Source: Tigriopus japonicus (taxonomy: Eukaryota > Arthropoda > Copepoda > Harpacticoida > Harpacticidae). Taken from it: DNA of 64,000 bases. The DNA lies in the NCBI GenBank assembly GCA_010645155.1, contig CM021318.1, positions 8,864,858 to 8,928,857 of the forward strand, given 5' to 3'. The number at the start of each line of letters is the position of its first letter. Positions within the stretch are counted from its first letter, which is position 1. A program made the position numbers and the translations under genes. Shown in pieces: positions 47,504 through 60,981 of this stretch. The notes beneath the pieces were generated by a model. It searched no databases, was not told the origin of the DNA, and was given only the letters and a program-made list of their open reading frames with translations.

Positions 47504-49813
47504 AGTAAGTACACAGTTAGGTTCACAATCTCCTTGTGGTCAGAGTGAGCTGTCTAGACAAAAAGGTCAATTTTTCACCCACCCTTCATCATTAGGAGAG
47601 CTTTTTCGTGTCGTTTTATTCGGCGGCCAACCTTTGTTTTATTGGAGTGGAAGATATAATTCACCTGTCCTTTGGGGATTTGGACCCACTATGAATCATC
47701 CAGAAATGGTTTTTATTTCGTTTTGTTCAGCCCGTTCGCTTCCTCGAGATTAAACTTGCAAATGGAAGGGAACCCCAAGATTGGGGAACCTCCACCTGCT
47801 AATGAATCCTACAATCCCTAACGTCCACCCAACAACATCTTCAGGGATCCGGGTGTTCCATTCTTCTTCAGACAGAATGGTTAATAATGTTCAAGTTCAT
47901 TGTCTTCAGGCGTTCCATGTGTTCATCTTGGGGGATGAGAAAAGGTTCATACGTAGTAGACGTTGGCCTCCCACATCACCCTCCAACTATGCAAGTTGGT
48001 CATTCCGTACAGTCGATAGTCCACACATTGCCCCTCTTCCTCCGTTAGCCAAGCAATGCTGTCGTTCACTCCACAACATTTGTTCCCAAGGATGGAATGA
48101 AAGAAGGGTTTGTTTCGGTCGAAAGAGGGAAAGAGTGCAAGTGTGTCTGATGGGGGACGGAGAGATCGGATGACTCATCCCTCTGTCAGTCAATTCTCAA
48201 CACACTCCGAGATATCCGTCTGACCAGATTGCTTTGCTTAGAGATACCATTGTTTGCGACTTGGGGGTATTATAGTATGTAGATAAGGATCCTTCCCTTT
48301 TAAGTAATTATGACAGGGGGTAGCGTCAAGTGGTGGCAACCCTGCCTGTGGCCCTTGAGCGTTGGGGAATTCACTTAATCTTTGCCCTTGGCCCGCTCCA
48401 CTACTCACTTGTTCCCCTTTCCTACCTACCTACACAATCTATTGTGTATGGTGGAACTCTTCTAGTACAGACAATTGCAAAGGAAAGGCTGATATGTACT
48501 ATGTGTGTCCCACACACCCACACACTCACTCACATTGTTAACAAGGGTGAATGTACGAACGATTCAGTGGATCGAAGCCAGAAGGGGTGCTGGATCACAA
48601 AGCAAGCCGCTTTTTGGCATGGACCACGGATTTGGATTGGATCATTGGATCACTGGACCGTCAAATATCAAATACGGTGAAATGAATACCATCGGGATCC
48701 ATTTTGGTCTGGTATCCTGTGACTTTTCCGCCTATGGGGAACACTTGGACACCATTTCCGACCCCTGCGATGCAATGGGAATGCACGTGATGCAAAATGC
48801 ATCACATGTCAATTGGATTATGCTAAATGATGGATTATACTTGTCCTGGACGAGACCCTGGTTGGACTAAACGAACTCAAAGAGAGGAAGGAGGAGTGAA
48901 GAGAAGAAGGGTTGTCTTTAATCTCAAAGAAGGGTGTGAAAGATGGGGAAAGATGTCCAAAAATGGTGGGTTGAGTGCCATTGTGGAACTCGTTTGTCCG
49001 GATTCTTTTGATTTCTTGTACACTCGTAGGTGAGTGTTGGCTAACATGTGACAAAATACAGATAATGATTAAACGTATTACCTCAATTTTGAAATCGTGT
49101 TCGTCTTCCCAAAAAATAAAAACAAATTTTGGCTGGAATTCCAAGACGCTTTCACAGACACATTGAAAGAATGGAACATTTTTCACTCCTATTTGTGAGG
49201 GAACAATTCTAAGCCCATGTAAATTTATTCATGAAAGCTTCGAATCTTGACGCTCCTCACTTTTGATTTCGTCCTCTTCAAAGGGTTTTGAGTTAGATTG
49301 GTTCTGTGCTTTGGAACAGAATGAATATTACGACAGGGTCCATGCCAAGAATTTTGTTTGTCTTGCCAACTTTTATATGCTTTACATTTCGATTTGGCGA
49401 AGAAAGAAACGGGTTCGATCACTCTAAAAACAGAATAAAAGGAATCTGTCCTCAAATTGTGAGAGGCTCATCCTCAAATATCCTAAGTTTTCGAGGAACA
49501 TTTCTAAGATCTAATATGTCTCGTCTTTCCATATCCTTTTCATCATTGTCGACCAGAGGTCACCTTAATCCTCGAGGTTTTATGGTTGAGCCCAGAGCTG
49601 ACAAACCTCTCCCGAAACTTATTAGAAACATCTCTTTATGAAGAGGGTGGGATCTCCTTCCTCCATGGTATAAGACGTTCTTTAAACAACAACTTTCCTT
49701 CTAGCTCGGCATTCCCAACATATCAGCCTTGGAACTAAAGATGAGATTGCGAGTGCGAGGAAACGAAGCAATACCCCAATTTCCTCTTCTCCTCAAGACG
49801 CTAACCCAAAGAT

Positions 49814-50203
49814 CTAGGGAGTGGTTGGGATTGAGCAAGAGAAATAGAAGGAGACGGAGGAGCACAAGGAGGACGGATGAGTCATGCTGAGGGATTTCTT
49901 GGAGGGGATTGCCAATATGGAACAATGATATGCCAAGGGGAAAGCCTGCTCTCTAGCGTTATGTGGTGATTCCAGTGCACATGGAAGGACACCAATTTGG
50001 AACCCCAGCGTTTCCTTTGGAGCGTATCCTGCAATTGTAACGGTAGCCTTTTCTCTGTGGTATCCAATGAGGCCAATGCCCAAAGTTGAATGAAAATTGG
50101 CTTCAAATCTATGGACCAAAACGACACCTGAAGTCCGAAATTGAATCGCTTTTTTTTCTTGATTGACGACCCAAATACTGAATGATGCCACATTCAAGCT
50201 CAA
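49814..50203 (-). CDS. Possible exon of an unidentified minus-strand gene
   Basis: An open frame of 129 codons whose first 80 or so look protein-like: NVASFSIWVVNQEKKAIQ, then GVVLVHRFEANFHSTLGIGL and KATVTIAGYAPKETLGFQIG, an alternating hydrophobic pattern suggesting beta strands. The tail is Ser-rich and less convincing, so the true exon may end earlier. Adjacent minus-strand frames up to 51.2 kb may be further exons. No family recognised. Confidence 0.3.
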   Translation of the reverse strand: MSLNVASFSIWVVNQEKKAIQFRTSGVVLVHRFEANFHSTLGIGLIGYHREKATVTIAGYAPKETLGFQIGVLPCALESPHNAREQAFPLAYHCSILAIPSKKSLSMTHPSSLCSSVSFYFSCSIPTTP

Positions 50204-50411
50204 TCAACGTGAGTGGCCTTTCAAGTCCAAACCTGAAGAAAGAGGACAATTTTCTAAATGTGCCCCAACTCACAATGATTGATTTCCATCCAAGAATGCC
50301 AAATTGTTTACAATTCTTGAAGGCCAATTACAGCAATTACTAGTGACGTCATCATTTTTGGCGGGAAAAAAAGTTCGGAAGACTTGTGTTTCTGATGAGC
50401 ATGCGAGGTAA

Positions 50412-50687
50412 CTAAAACGAAGGTTTAGGCCTGGTAATTGCAACAATGCCTTTCTTATCTACACAAATTGAAGTTGAAATAGCAATTCTTGACATTGTCT
50501 TTTCAAAAAAGTATGTTTTGTTGCTTTTATCTAAAATTTCGCTACATAAGTTGAGAAGGTTCTTCCGAATTTTTGAATCAGGAATGCCCAACATTGAATG
50601 ACAAGATGGGCAGAGGAGATCGGTTCCTGGGGCAACTAAACCCAAAAACAAATAATTTGTTTCACTGAAGGCTTCCAATTCCTCCAT
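50412..50687 (-). CDS. Possible exon or small gene with CPSC motif, unidentified
   Basis: A 91-codon frame starting MEELEAFSETNYLFLGLVAP, with LLCPSCHSMLGIPDSKIRKN in the middle and ending ITRPKPSF. It has one CxxC pair only, so a zinc site is possible but incomplete. It may be one unit with the frames at 49814-50203 and 50716-50910. Confidence 0.28.
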   Translation of the reverse strand: MEELEAFSETNYLFLGLVAPGTDLLCPSCHSMLGIPDSKIRKNLLNLCSEILDKSNKTYFFEKTMSRIAISTSICVDKKGIVAITRPKPSF

Positions 50688-50715
50688 TTGTTTTCAAATT
50701 ACTTTGCAATACTTC

Positions 50716-51180
50716 TCAACCTACATTAACCATGCCATTGCCCATAAATGCAACATTTTTCGAAATTCTGACCCTTGAAAACTGAGATTTTTTTGGCAAG
50801 CCTAAACTGCTAACGGCAGCAGGTCCGTAAAATGATACGGTAATCACTCCCATAGGGCAAATAGATGATAGGAAAGAATCGAAAGTGATGTTCATTAAAA
50901 AGGCCATCAAGTGTTGTTTTTGGAGTTAGGGTAAACCCATTGAGATAGGAGTGGATATCGGAAGAATGTCCCGATTCTCCTTGTTGGATCAAAGAGACTT
51001 TAGCTGGAACCAACATACCCCAAGATTCCCATCTAAACCGGCATAGAAATGAGGACACGAGGAATCGGGAGAACGCGGGTTCTCCTCCATCCAGTTAATA
51101 AGCTTCGTATTCGCCATACTAAGTGGAAGTGAGGGTTGGTCCGGGGGAACCACTTTAGATGGGGCATAATTGGCCCATGG
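50716..51180 (-). other. Overlapping minus-strand open frames, possible exons
   Basis: One frame (about 51015-51180) reads PWANYAPSKVVPPDQPSLPL then MANTKLINWMEENPRSPD and FYAGLDGNLG before a donor-like G|GTATGT. Another (50716-50910) reads MNITFDSFLSSICPMG, then VITVSFYGPAAVSSLGLP and ends at AGGTTGAG. Both look protein-like but the exon borders are uncertain. Confidence 0.25.
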
Positions 51181-52299
51181 AAGCTTTTAGAGGGGAATAG
51201 GGAGGAAAAGCCAAATGCGCCAACCAAAATATCATTTAGAGCCAGATTTGGGGAACGATATGCAACAGCTGTTGGATAAGGCTAGTTAATTGACTTTGCA
51301 TCTCAAAATAGAGGTTTCTGAACAAACAAGGTCCACTTCTTCCCACCTGGCAACATCCTAAAATTAGGTCTGAAGGGTGCAAGGTGAAGTTTCTCTTTTT
51401 CCACCTACATTGCGTCGCCCATCAACAGGAGCCAATGAATATTTAGCATTTGCCCTCTCAATCCATCTCATTAATCTGGCGGTCGGTCGCATGAACACCT
51501 GTCATCTCCAACTGGAGTTACTATGATTGGACTAAACAGGGCAGATTACTTGGTAGTAGTTCAACAAAGCGTTGAGGATAGAACTAGAAATGATCTTGGT
51601 TTATCCCTTTTGAAATGTTGAATGGGAATTGACAAACACGCTTTTAGGTTGCTGTGGGTACCTACGGCGGCGACAAGGTTACGTCTAGTACATAGAATAC
51701 CAAATCATCGAGGTTGACGACAGAGAGAGGTGTGATGATGACAATTTCCCCACAAGTTTTGGGCGACGTTGAATGGCAATATTCCCATGACTCAGCAACT
51801 ACATGCCTCTCCTGCTGGGCCTGCCTCGGTTACATTGTTCAATTGATGCCCCAAATGAAAACACAAGCACATCTAGGAGATGTCGGACAGGAAGTCCGTT
51901 GGAGAAATCTGGTCTTCCATCTCAACATCATAGCCTTTGGTGAGGAATCTCAAGATGAGGAGCAGACCCAACGCATACAAGCTTGCATGCTAATGGAATA
52001 CCGGACGTCGTATTCAGTCAGTCAGACGACTGTCCGTCCATTTCGAATGTGCTCACGATCCCCGTCCAGTCCAAAGACGTCGTCCGAGAAGTCCCGGGGC
52101 CTATTCTGCAGCCAAAACGACAGATGTGAGTAAGGGGGATGGAGTGGGGCACAGAGAGGTGGGGCCATATCGTACGACGAAACTCTTACAGCACTGTGTT
52201 CTCAGAATTTCCAAGTGTGTGAGTGGATGTGGATGTGTGATGTGTCTACCGGGGCCAACAGCTGAAATTGCTTGCTTTGCTCAGCAGGGTGCGAGTTCA

Positions 52300-52660
52300 A
52301 AACTTGAAAACAGCTCGCGAGCAAATCCGGGCTTTTGAGGCTTATTCGCGAGCACAAAAGGCAGGCGCGGCCTCGAGAACGAAGCGCACGCACACCATAG
52401 CTGCACTTTGGAGAGGAGCGGGCGGGGATTTTCGGTCGGTCGAGGTATCGGGTTATATGATGCGCTTGCTTACTAGCCAAGAGTTGGACTTGAGCTTTGG
52501 AGGAGAGTGACAGCCTGTTATTCCAGTTCTGGGACAGAATTCAATGTGGACAACATCGTGTTTTCTTTCACGGGAGGATAGTTGAATTGAACAGCCAGAG
52601 ACTCCTTTTTGGAAGTTCATAGAGCAACCGGAGAGAGAGAGAGAGAGAGACACGTGCGTG
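52300..52660. promoter_or_regulatory. CpG-rich patch with GA tract, possible promoter
   Basis: This stretch is much richer in CpG than its surroundings (for example AGGCAGGCGCGGCCTCGAGA and GAACGAAGCGCACGCACACC) and ends in a 20-bp GA run at 52631-52650 next to CACGTGCGTGG. GA runs and GC-rich cores often mark arthropod promoters. Direction and gene are unknown. Confidence 0.35.
52631..52650. repeat. (GA)n microsatellite
   Basis: Ten uninterrupted GA units; a potential GAGA-factor-type binding tract. Confidence 0.9.
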
Positions 52661-52699
52661 GTCGATTTTGGGTGCTCTGATTTGACCCATTCACTCAGA

Positions 52700-55600
52700 G
52701 TTTGGTTGGTGTGGTGAACATCTGCAAAAGTGAGGCAAGCTTGGGTACATGATTATGAAAACCCCTACATCTTTTGTGTCAATATCAGTCCCACCACAAC
52801 ACGTCTGAATTCCCTGAATGATGTTGCGTGTCATCTGAAGTTATCTTTGAAAATTTTGTGTCAGTGTAGTGTGAAATTGCCAGACTTTGATCAAACAACA
52901 TCCAGTCACTGTTTTGTGCTGTTTGCATTTGTTCCAACAATCTCCCCCTCCACCAAAGGACTTTTTGTCTCGCAATTCAAAAGGGTAAGCATCAATCAAA
53001 AAACATCCAAATCATCCCTTGAATTTAGGTTAAAACGCCTATGTAATGTACACCCACCAGGTGCTGTATCATGTGTTTCAGGGGATGCTTGACTAGAAAA
53101 GATTTAGCACCCGCCATCAAACCATTGATTCGGGACAACAAAAAGTACTTTACTACCCAGTTTCCAAAGTATCATGTTTATACGCTCTCTTCGTAGCAAA
53201 AAGGAAAGCCCCTTTTTGAGTTGCTTTTGAATACATTTTCCAAGACCAAGAGGGACCTGGTCATCATTCACTTTTAGTCCTTGAATAGAAGGGGATTCGG
53301 AAAACAGCGCTTACCAGAGAACGTGAAAACAACCTTTACCTTCTCTGGCGGGATTACAATATGTAAATGGATTGAACTTTTTTCTTCTCAGGAATGCATT
53401 CACCATGACGTTGCTGAAACATAAAGGGTTTCAGTATGATATTTTGGTGGTGCGGTAATACATCACTGTTCTTGAACTGATGATTTGTAAAAAAGTTGAG
53501 CTTCAAGTGCGAACTGCCCAATAGGCGATGCCTCAAACGTCTCCTGAGAAATATTGTAAGAAGGGCAAGTTCGATTTTTGTAGTTGCGCGTCAACGCCGA
53601 CCGAGATCCACTATGTATGAACCGGTATGAACGTTCTTATTTCCCTGACAGTGCTCTAAAAACACCTGAGATAGGGAGGAAAGAGGAGACTTGGCCTTTG
53701 TCACATGACACTTTTGCAGGGAAGTGCCAAACTGGGGTGACTTTTTCGTTCTCACTCTCTTATTTGGCTTCTTCTCGAATGTACCCCTCAAGCCGGGGGG
53801 TGATAAGAATTTACATATGAGACTTCTCGAGACCGAATGAAATGAAAATTTGAATTGCCTCAATAACGAGCTTGGACTGTCTGTCCATGGACGCTCATGC
53901 TCAGCACATGACCTTAACCAAAATAATTAGGAGTTGTGAGTGGTTCGAAACCTGGGCATCCTTAATCATCGTCCTGCAGCAGAATCAATTCTTCCTCTGC
54001 CAAGTCCTTTTCGGTCCTCAAAACAAGGTGAGGAAGAGAAGGTCGTCATTGTCGATTTCATTGTGGAGCCGGGTAATTGTCCCTGACAGGCAATTTTTGA
54101 CGCATTTTTACCTGCTGTGGATGCTGCTGCGTCATTACGTCTGATGGCATGTGTGTGCTAAACAGATCTCATTTGATATCTCGTCATTTCCTGTCCGGCT
54201 CTCAGGTCGCCAAATCAAAAAGTCATGCTTTTTCTAGCTCGCATTTGATTCGAGGTGAAGGTTCAATCAAACTCCTCAAAGAGCCTCTCGAGCATTCATG
54301 GAATACTAAACACCCTTCAATCTCACAAAAAGATGCGGTCCTTGGTTTTCTTTTTTCATTGAATCTTCGTTCCCGGCCTACGGAAATACAATCGGAGGCA
54401 AACAAAAACATGCTCAGGATGCTCACTCATGCCCAAAGTAGTTGGCCGGGCCAAACGAAAACGCAGGTCCTTTTGACTCTATTCATGTGATCGTGAGCAT
54501 TGCTCTGATTATGCTGTCAATAGATTCAGTTGTCAATTAGGGTGACACGTACTTGTGTGAGTTCATGATGCATGACTTCAATTGATCAAAATGTCTGCCC
54601 ACGCACCCATCAAAGCAACCTCGCTCACTCCTCGCTCTCATTGAAGCGGCTTTGGCAAACTTTTCATTGAATTGATACGAACCCTTTGCGGTATGCTTTG
54701 AAATGAGCAAGATCCAAACACTGATAACGAGCTATTTCTACTCTATTCAAGGTCGCCTCTGCGTTTATACTCGAGTAATAATCATATATCTGGTGAGTGC
54801 ACTTGGTTAGACAATCATTTGCAGTTTTGATCACCAAGTGTGTGCTTGTTACCAAGAACGGAAAATTGTTGTTTATTATGTGATCTATTGATAATGCCAA
54901 TCCTTGGTGGAATGATTTCCTGTGTGGAACGGCCAGCAGGCAGATAATCCAACTTATCTGTTGAGAAAAACAAATTTTCCATTATCATATCTTTTGTTTT
55001 CGCCTTGGCACCACTTTCATCTACTACGAACAATGGCAGATATATGCTACATCCAAGCCCGCCATTCCTACCGATCGTCATCGATGCCGTTTGCTCATGC
55101 GGATAAGGGATTAACGAAAAGGTGAATTAAACGATTAAGCAATTCTTAGCATACATTTGGCTTTCCTTTAAGCTCCAGGAACGAAGGGCTTCGTAATCTG
55201 TTGTATAAACAGGCTGTAATTTGGAGCCGTTTTGAGAGGCTTTTTGCATAATTTAGAAGTTTTCTTCCATCCAACGGTGAGCGTCAACACTCGTTTTGAA
55301 AGAGAACGAGGTGTGAACTTGTGTTAATATAAATCAAAGCCAAAAGATCGAGATGTTTATACCGAATGGGATCAAATCCGCGCCTTTCCATTTACCTCCT
55401 TCTAACGTCAATGAACTTTGAAAGCTCAAGCTTTCAAGTTTGAGGAAAAACTTGAGTCCAAAGTTTCTCAGAGATGGTCTTCTTCATAGATGGATTTGAT
55501 TGGGGCAGACTAGATGGACTTTGTCGCTCATAAGATCCTCTTAATCACGTCATGCCAACCAAAGATCAAGTAAAGCAACTAGGAAGATCTATGCTTTAGT

Positions 55601-58600
55601 GTAATGTGGCAAGAGAGAAGTGAAGCGTTTTCAATCACGATACAAAAACAAGATAAAAAGCGAGCAATTTTCTCACCAAATTTCCAGATGAATATCAAGA
55701 TGTCGAGATTCGAGGTTCGAAATCTGCGCATGGATTCGTCCATTGAACCTGCTCGATCATATAGCCAAGCTAGCGAGGGACTCGAAATTCGATCTCAAAT
55801 GGTGATTGAAATCCGTGCCCTATTATTTCAATTCCTTCACAGTCGTCGTCTTTGTCGTCGTTGGAATCATTTGTCCCGACTCTCGACGGAAGAAGACTTG
55901 GTGTGGCAGGAGAACAAATCTGGGCCATTCTCAGAGCCTAAAATTGGCCCTGATAGAGATTTGATGATCTTGGAATGGTTCTTGTTTTCTCTTTCACCGA
56001 GTGTTTCCTCGCCCAAACCTTTCTATAGAATCTGCATGCTCGCCTTACCTCATTAGGAAACGTTGGGAGTCATCCTAATATGCACGAATACTATGTAGCT
56101 TGTACTGGCTATGTAGAATGTAATCAGAGGAAATCATGTCCTGTGAATGAGTACCAGGGTCTTAAACGAAAGACCTTTTTTTTCCTCACACGCTTAATCG
56201 AAAAGGTTTAAAAACGGTTTGGACACGATTATTGGACCCATAAACTTATGTTATTACATACGTTCGTACATCGTCAAATTAACCAGATAAGGCAAAACTA
56301 AAGTACCAAATGAGGACGCCTGGCGAGAAAAAGAGAACAAGGTCATTTGTTGATCATTTGTTTACTGTAATGCTTATTCCTGAAAGGCGGTAATCGTACG
56401 TGGATGTGCGCAGGTACTTACATAAGATCAGCGTTCATCACTAGTTCTCTGTTTGCTCTTGGCGTGATGACTTCGATCGGAGCTCCCCTCTGATATTTAC
56501 ATAACCTCCGACAAATCACACAAATCGCCTATGTTCATTGAACGATAGGCAATCAATAACAATTTCCAAAAAACCTTTCCTTGCGGTGCGTGTGTCAAGT
56601 CTTTCCAAACGATGGACACACTACACACTATGTACACTTTCTCCTCAACTAAGCTCCTACTCCATACTAAAGCTAGCTCGGTAATGCACAGTAATTTGTG
56701 GTCTCTCGTTCCAAGTGAATCCTTTATCAAGGCTTGGACTACATCGTGAGCTAAATCTTGACAAATTGTCGCAACAGTTGCTCAAATGCGCTATTGAGAC
56801 GGTTACATAATGGACTTTGAAATATCAAGGCCTGGCACATTTTTCATCACTTGAGCCCATTTACAAGATCAAATGAGAGTTCCAGTCCAGTGAGGAAACA
56901 TCAGACAATTTTGTTTGTCGAGCGAGTGAGAATGACGATCCTGACCTGATTGAGATCATCGTCATCATCACCATCCATTTTCCTGGCTTAGTAAGTTGTA
57001 CCGTTTACTTTGATGTGCTGGTACACTCACTCGTTTTGATCTAAATAGACTTTGAAGGCTTGAACAGAGGTGAAATGAATTCATGGGCGAGGCTCGAGGG
57101 CATTTTTTTGCCTCCGACCAAGGGATCCTCGGTTTCATCTTGAACATTCGAGCACTTTTGTTCCAGTTGGCGCTAAAGCAATTGGTCATCATGTCTTTAA
57201 CAAGCGTGGACGAAACGAAAAGGGCTTCTGTTGAATTTCCCCCTCAAGCAGCAGCAGCAGCAGCAGCACCTCCTTCTTCTTCTTCTTTCTCTCTCTGCAG
57301 ATCTTTCACTTGATAAGAATGGAGCACCCAGAGAGATGACTAGAGAAACGAAACAGAACACCATGTCCAGTCCATATAAAGACAATTATGCACGCTAAAT
57401 ACGTCATTCAGTTTGCTTCTCGGAAGACAACTCACTTTTCCTACATTTTTATCGCGATCACGTTTGACGGCCGGAAAAAAGAACAGTTTTTATGGTCAAA
57501 CTCCAGAATCCAGTTTGATCAGCGTTGCCAAATCAATCCGAGGAAAGAGAGGATCTCCTCGTTGAACTTTTGCACGATCAGCAGTCACTGCCCATTCTAT
57601 TTTTTGGAAGGTTTTGACCCTGGTTTCACGGAAGGTGACTTGATTGCCTCGCCCTGGAGAACCCACTAATTGTGTCAAGTCATGGTGGCATTTTTAAGCG
57701 CTCACAACCACTTGCCTGACCACTTTTGGCTCACTTCCAGCCTCTCTTTGCCAAAGCAACAAGTTTCAATTTAAATTCAAGCCAAAATCGTAAAGCCTCT
57801 CAGGTTGCTTCCAAATGCCGTTTGTTCGAATTCCATGTGGAATTGTCGAAATATCGAAGTCTCGATTTGGATTCTCCTCTATAATTGAGTTGAGTCGGTT
57901 CGAAATGTGAAGTCCGTTATTCTTTCGTGGTAAAAAAGGGGCCAGATTGGTCCAAAAGGTGTGGCTTTCCATGACCAATATCGGTTTTGGAGATACTGTA
58001 TACTTTGTCGATCGCCGTCTTTTCTCTCCCGAGATTAGACACTTTACATTTGGCGGTGTGCATGCCATAAACATTTGGTTACAAATCGAAAATTCAGACG
58101 CGATTCACATGGTCCAAAGCAAGCCAATTTCGGGATTTTGAAGGCTTCCACAAATGAACCTACAAGATTTATGAAGGTAAAGGCAACCAAGCGGCGTTAA
58201 CAGAGCGTGGATTTTGTACACAGGGTGGTTGGAGATACATTTTCATTCGTACCCTGATGGTAAATTCGCCTTCTGTTTCCATGATCGCTTGGATATGAGC
58301 TCCTTAAGGTTCAATGATCTTTCTCATTCAGAACTGGTTGTGTTGTTTCCCGACACCTTCTTATCAATTGATACACACCCTGTAGTTATGGAATAGCAAA
58401 GTAAGTGCCATTTTGTGGTGTTGCCTTATTATTAAGTTTTACATACTCGATTGACTGAGCTTTGCGTGTATTCACTACTGACTATGAGGAGCTCTGAGTT
58501 TCTGGATGACTCTCCCTTGATTCATAAAAGTTATCTAACCTAAAAAAAAATAGGTAATCATATGTCACAAGAGCAACGTTCAGAGACCCAAAAGGTTCAA

Positions 58601-60540
58601 ATTTGGAATTGAAAATTACAGTGGGTTCGCATGAAAATAAGTGAGCAACATGATTGCTGTTGCCGGCTTGCCAGGAATTTTTCCATATGTGGATGTTTCG
58701 CAATTTTTAACTTCAAGCAGATGTTCTGCAAAAAGACGAAATTGCTTGCTGCATTACTCAGTACTTGGCCGTGTCGCCCTCTTGTACGTACGTACAACAA
58801 ATAAACTGCGTAGAGCACGCTAATAAAAGCACAATTCCCCCTTGGGTGTCTTTGCCAAATGGCTGGAAATATTCCCATTTTCCTGTTTAGGGTTATATTA
58901 CCGAACTTCGTCGTTGATAATAGAAAAAAAATCTTGGTGTGGGCATGGAAACGAACGGCGAACGAGTAAATTATATGAAGTCGTATTGCCTCATGTGCAA
59001 AAAGACGCCAGTAACCTCCATATATGAGCAAATGTGCAGTTATTCCATACAAACCCTTTCATGAAATGGGTATTGGCGATGCACGGAAGGTTATGGTAAT
59101 TAGAGTTTGCCAAGAAAATGGGGGCTAAACACGAATTAAGGCATACGATCAAATATGGCTATTTTGGGCATGGTTTGTTTCCACGATAAAGTGCAAAACG
59201 AGCCAAGTACACGTACTACTTACACTCTTGGACTTCTTCTTGTCCAACCTTGGCCAATACTTGATGACCTTGATTGTTGATCAAAAGCAAGTTATTGGAA
59301 ACATTGGCTTCTCTTGACAAATTCTTTGAAGTAGCTCAAGGCCTAAACAACAAAATGGTCGATATCCAAGAGTGTAGTAGTCCATGTGCGGTTGGCAGCT
59401 CCCGCTTGGATGCTCATACCGTATCAAATTGATTCTGAATTTTTGCTACTAGATACAAACTTGCACTGTCTTTCCAAAGAAGGCGAGCAAATCTTTTAAA
59501 AACTGTTTCATCTCAAAACATCTCTGTGGTGGCTACAGACTAAGTTTATTGTTTCTTTTTGTTCCATGGTCTGGCCAAAAAGTTGGACAGGAAATCACCA
59601 TTGTTTCTTTCCTGATACATTAGAAAGAACAGACAAGGTGTCTTTGTCCGCTGAAACCAAAATTAGAGACACGCACAACTCCACACACTTTCCCAATTTT
59701 TAAGGTTTGCCCTGTGATTAATATTTGTGCTGGCGGGGGTAATTCATCAAAACTAGTTAGCTTTCCATCATGCTAAGTGTGATGATTGGGGCCAACCAAA
59801 TGTTGAAGATAATTTCCCGACAGAACTGGTGAACGACGCCACCTGGCAACCCTGGCCAAGCTCGTAAAAAGGCATATAAATGTCATTTCATCAGTCTAAA
59901 GGAGACTTCCTAACTATATGTTAATTGTCCTGACTTCTAATTGGTGTCCAGGCTTATTACGGGAAGCATAAAAACCAACGGAATACATGATTAATCCGTT
60001 TTTGTTCTCACAACTTCAGCCCTTGGCTCTAGGAACGTTTTTGTTACACCTTAATTAAATGGCAACGCTGTTGTCGAAGAAGGTGAATCCATAAGTCAAG
60101 CAAGAAAAATAAAGTTGCACAACAGGACACATTGCCAATTAAATCTGGGTAAGAATCCCATTTTGTGGCCCAGACAGTTGTGGTTAATGAGTGGTTTTTG
60201 ATAACAGACCATATTTGCGTGCTCGAGTTATCGTTCCCCCGGAGAGACTAAAACTTTCCACATAGAGCTCGTTACTATTTATGGCTTCATTTGTATTTGA
60301 TAATGGACGAATGAAGCAAATACTCCAATTTGGAGTTCCCCTCTCACGTTGTCTTGAAGTTTCACTCGAGATCTACCGTAATGGAGAGATATTCTTTGTC
60401 TTCGTTAAAATTGGACATTTTCATCATTAAAGGGGGATCGGAGTTCCTTTGAAATGAAATTGAATTCAGTCAAGGCACTCTATCGTTTAAAACAAAACTA
60501 GTTGTGACCTTCAATTTTTGAGCATAGAAGACATCTTATT
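52700..60540. other. No gene recognised
   Basis: Several frames of 90-150 codons exist (for example at 55604-56056), but none has a recognised motif or a consistent splice pattern. Confidence 0.4.
57247..57300. repeat. (GCA)n followed by (TTC)n/(TC)n microsatellite
   Basis: About seven GCA units run into TTC repeats and then TCTCTC before a CTGCAG. Confidence 0.85.
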
Positions 60541-60588
60541 ATCAATTAACCCATAAGAAACGAATATGGATACATAAAGCTCTTGGCG

Positions 60589-60981
60589 ATGCAAAATACG
60601 TATCTCCGAAAACTTTTGGACGAACTTGAAGGACCATTTATAATTGAATCCCACTCGCTATTTTTCAGCAGAATCATGAAAGAAAAAAAAGTTGGCACTG
60701 AATATTCTATTTCAAAGAACCTCACGCAAACCAAAGTTAGATTCCCAACAAACTTCATCCAAGGCAATTCAACCGAGTGTGAATTGATCTACTACGTAGT
60801 GAGCGAGCCCTCGACATTGAACTATTTGGAAAATTCCAGCCACTTTTTGGAATGGGTTGAGAAATTACCTGCAGATTTCACCTGCTTGGACCCTTCAAAT
60901 TTTGATCCCGGAGGCCACTATATATACGTACTGTCTTTAAGCCTTAAGAGAGAACTCGGGGGCTCTCGGTCGTTATTATGA
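60589..60981 (+). CDS. Candidate coding exon, unidentified (about 130 codons)
   Basis: The frame from the ATG at 60589 reads MQNTYLRKLLDELEGPFIIE early, then TECELIYYVVSEPSTLNYLE and FTCLDPSNFDPGGHYIYVLS. Two sequon-like NST/NSS sites, two Cys and balanced composition make it one of the better coding candidates in the right half. It is open upstream as far as a TAA near 60547, so the true start is uncertain, and a GTACTG donor near 60928 is possible. No family recognised. Confidence 0.35.
   Translation: MQNTYLRKLLDELEGPFIIESHSLFFSRIMKEKKVGTEYSISKNLTQTKVRFPTNFIQGNSTECELIYYVVSEPSTLNYLENSSHFLEWVEKLPADFTCLDPSNFDPGGHYIYVLSLSLKRELGGSRSLL

Noticed and set aside
47289..48173. Two plus-strand frames of 154 and 130 codons
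   Set aside because: Composition is mixed, with no motif and no conserved borders. Only the short piece 47441-47503 with a strong donor was kept as a weak candidate.
55810..57160. Shared peptide IRALLFQ in two frames (near 55810 and 57140), with every codon from Arg to Gln differing only at the third base
   Set aside because: A seven-residue match between frames is expected by chance in a six-frame translation of 64 kb, and flanking residues do not align.
57947..58141. SMTNIGFGD resembles a potassium channel selectivity filter
   Set aside because: There are no flanking transmembrane helices or pore helix, and the Thr before the filter is replaced by Asn. Probably chance.
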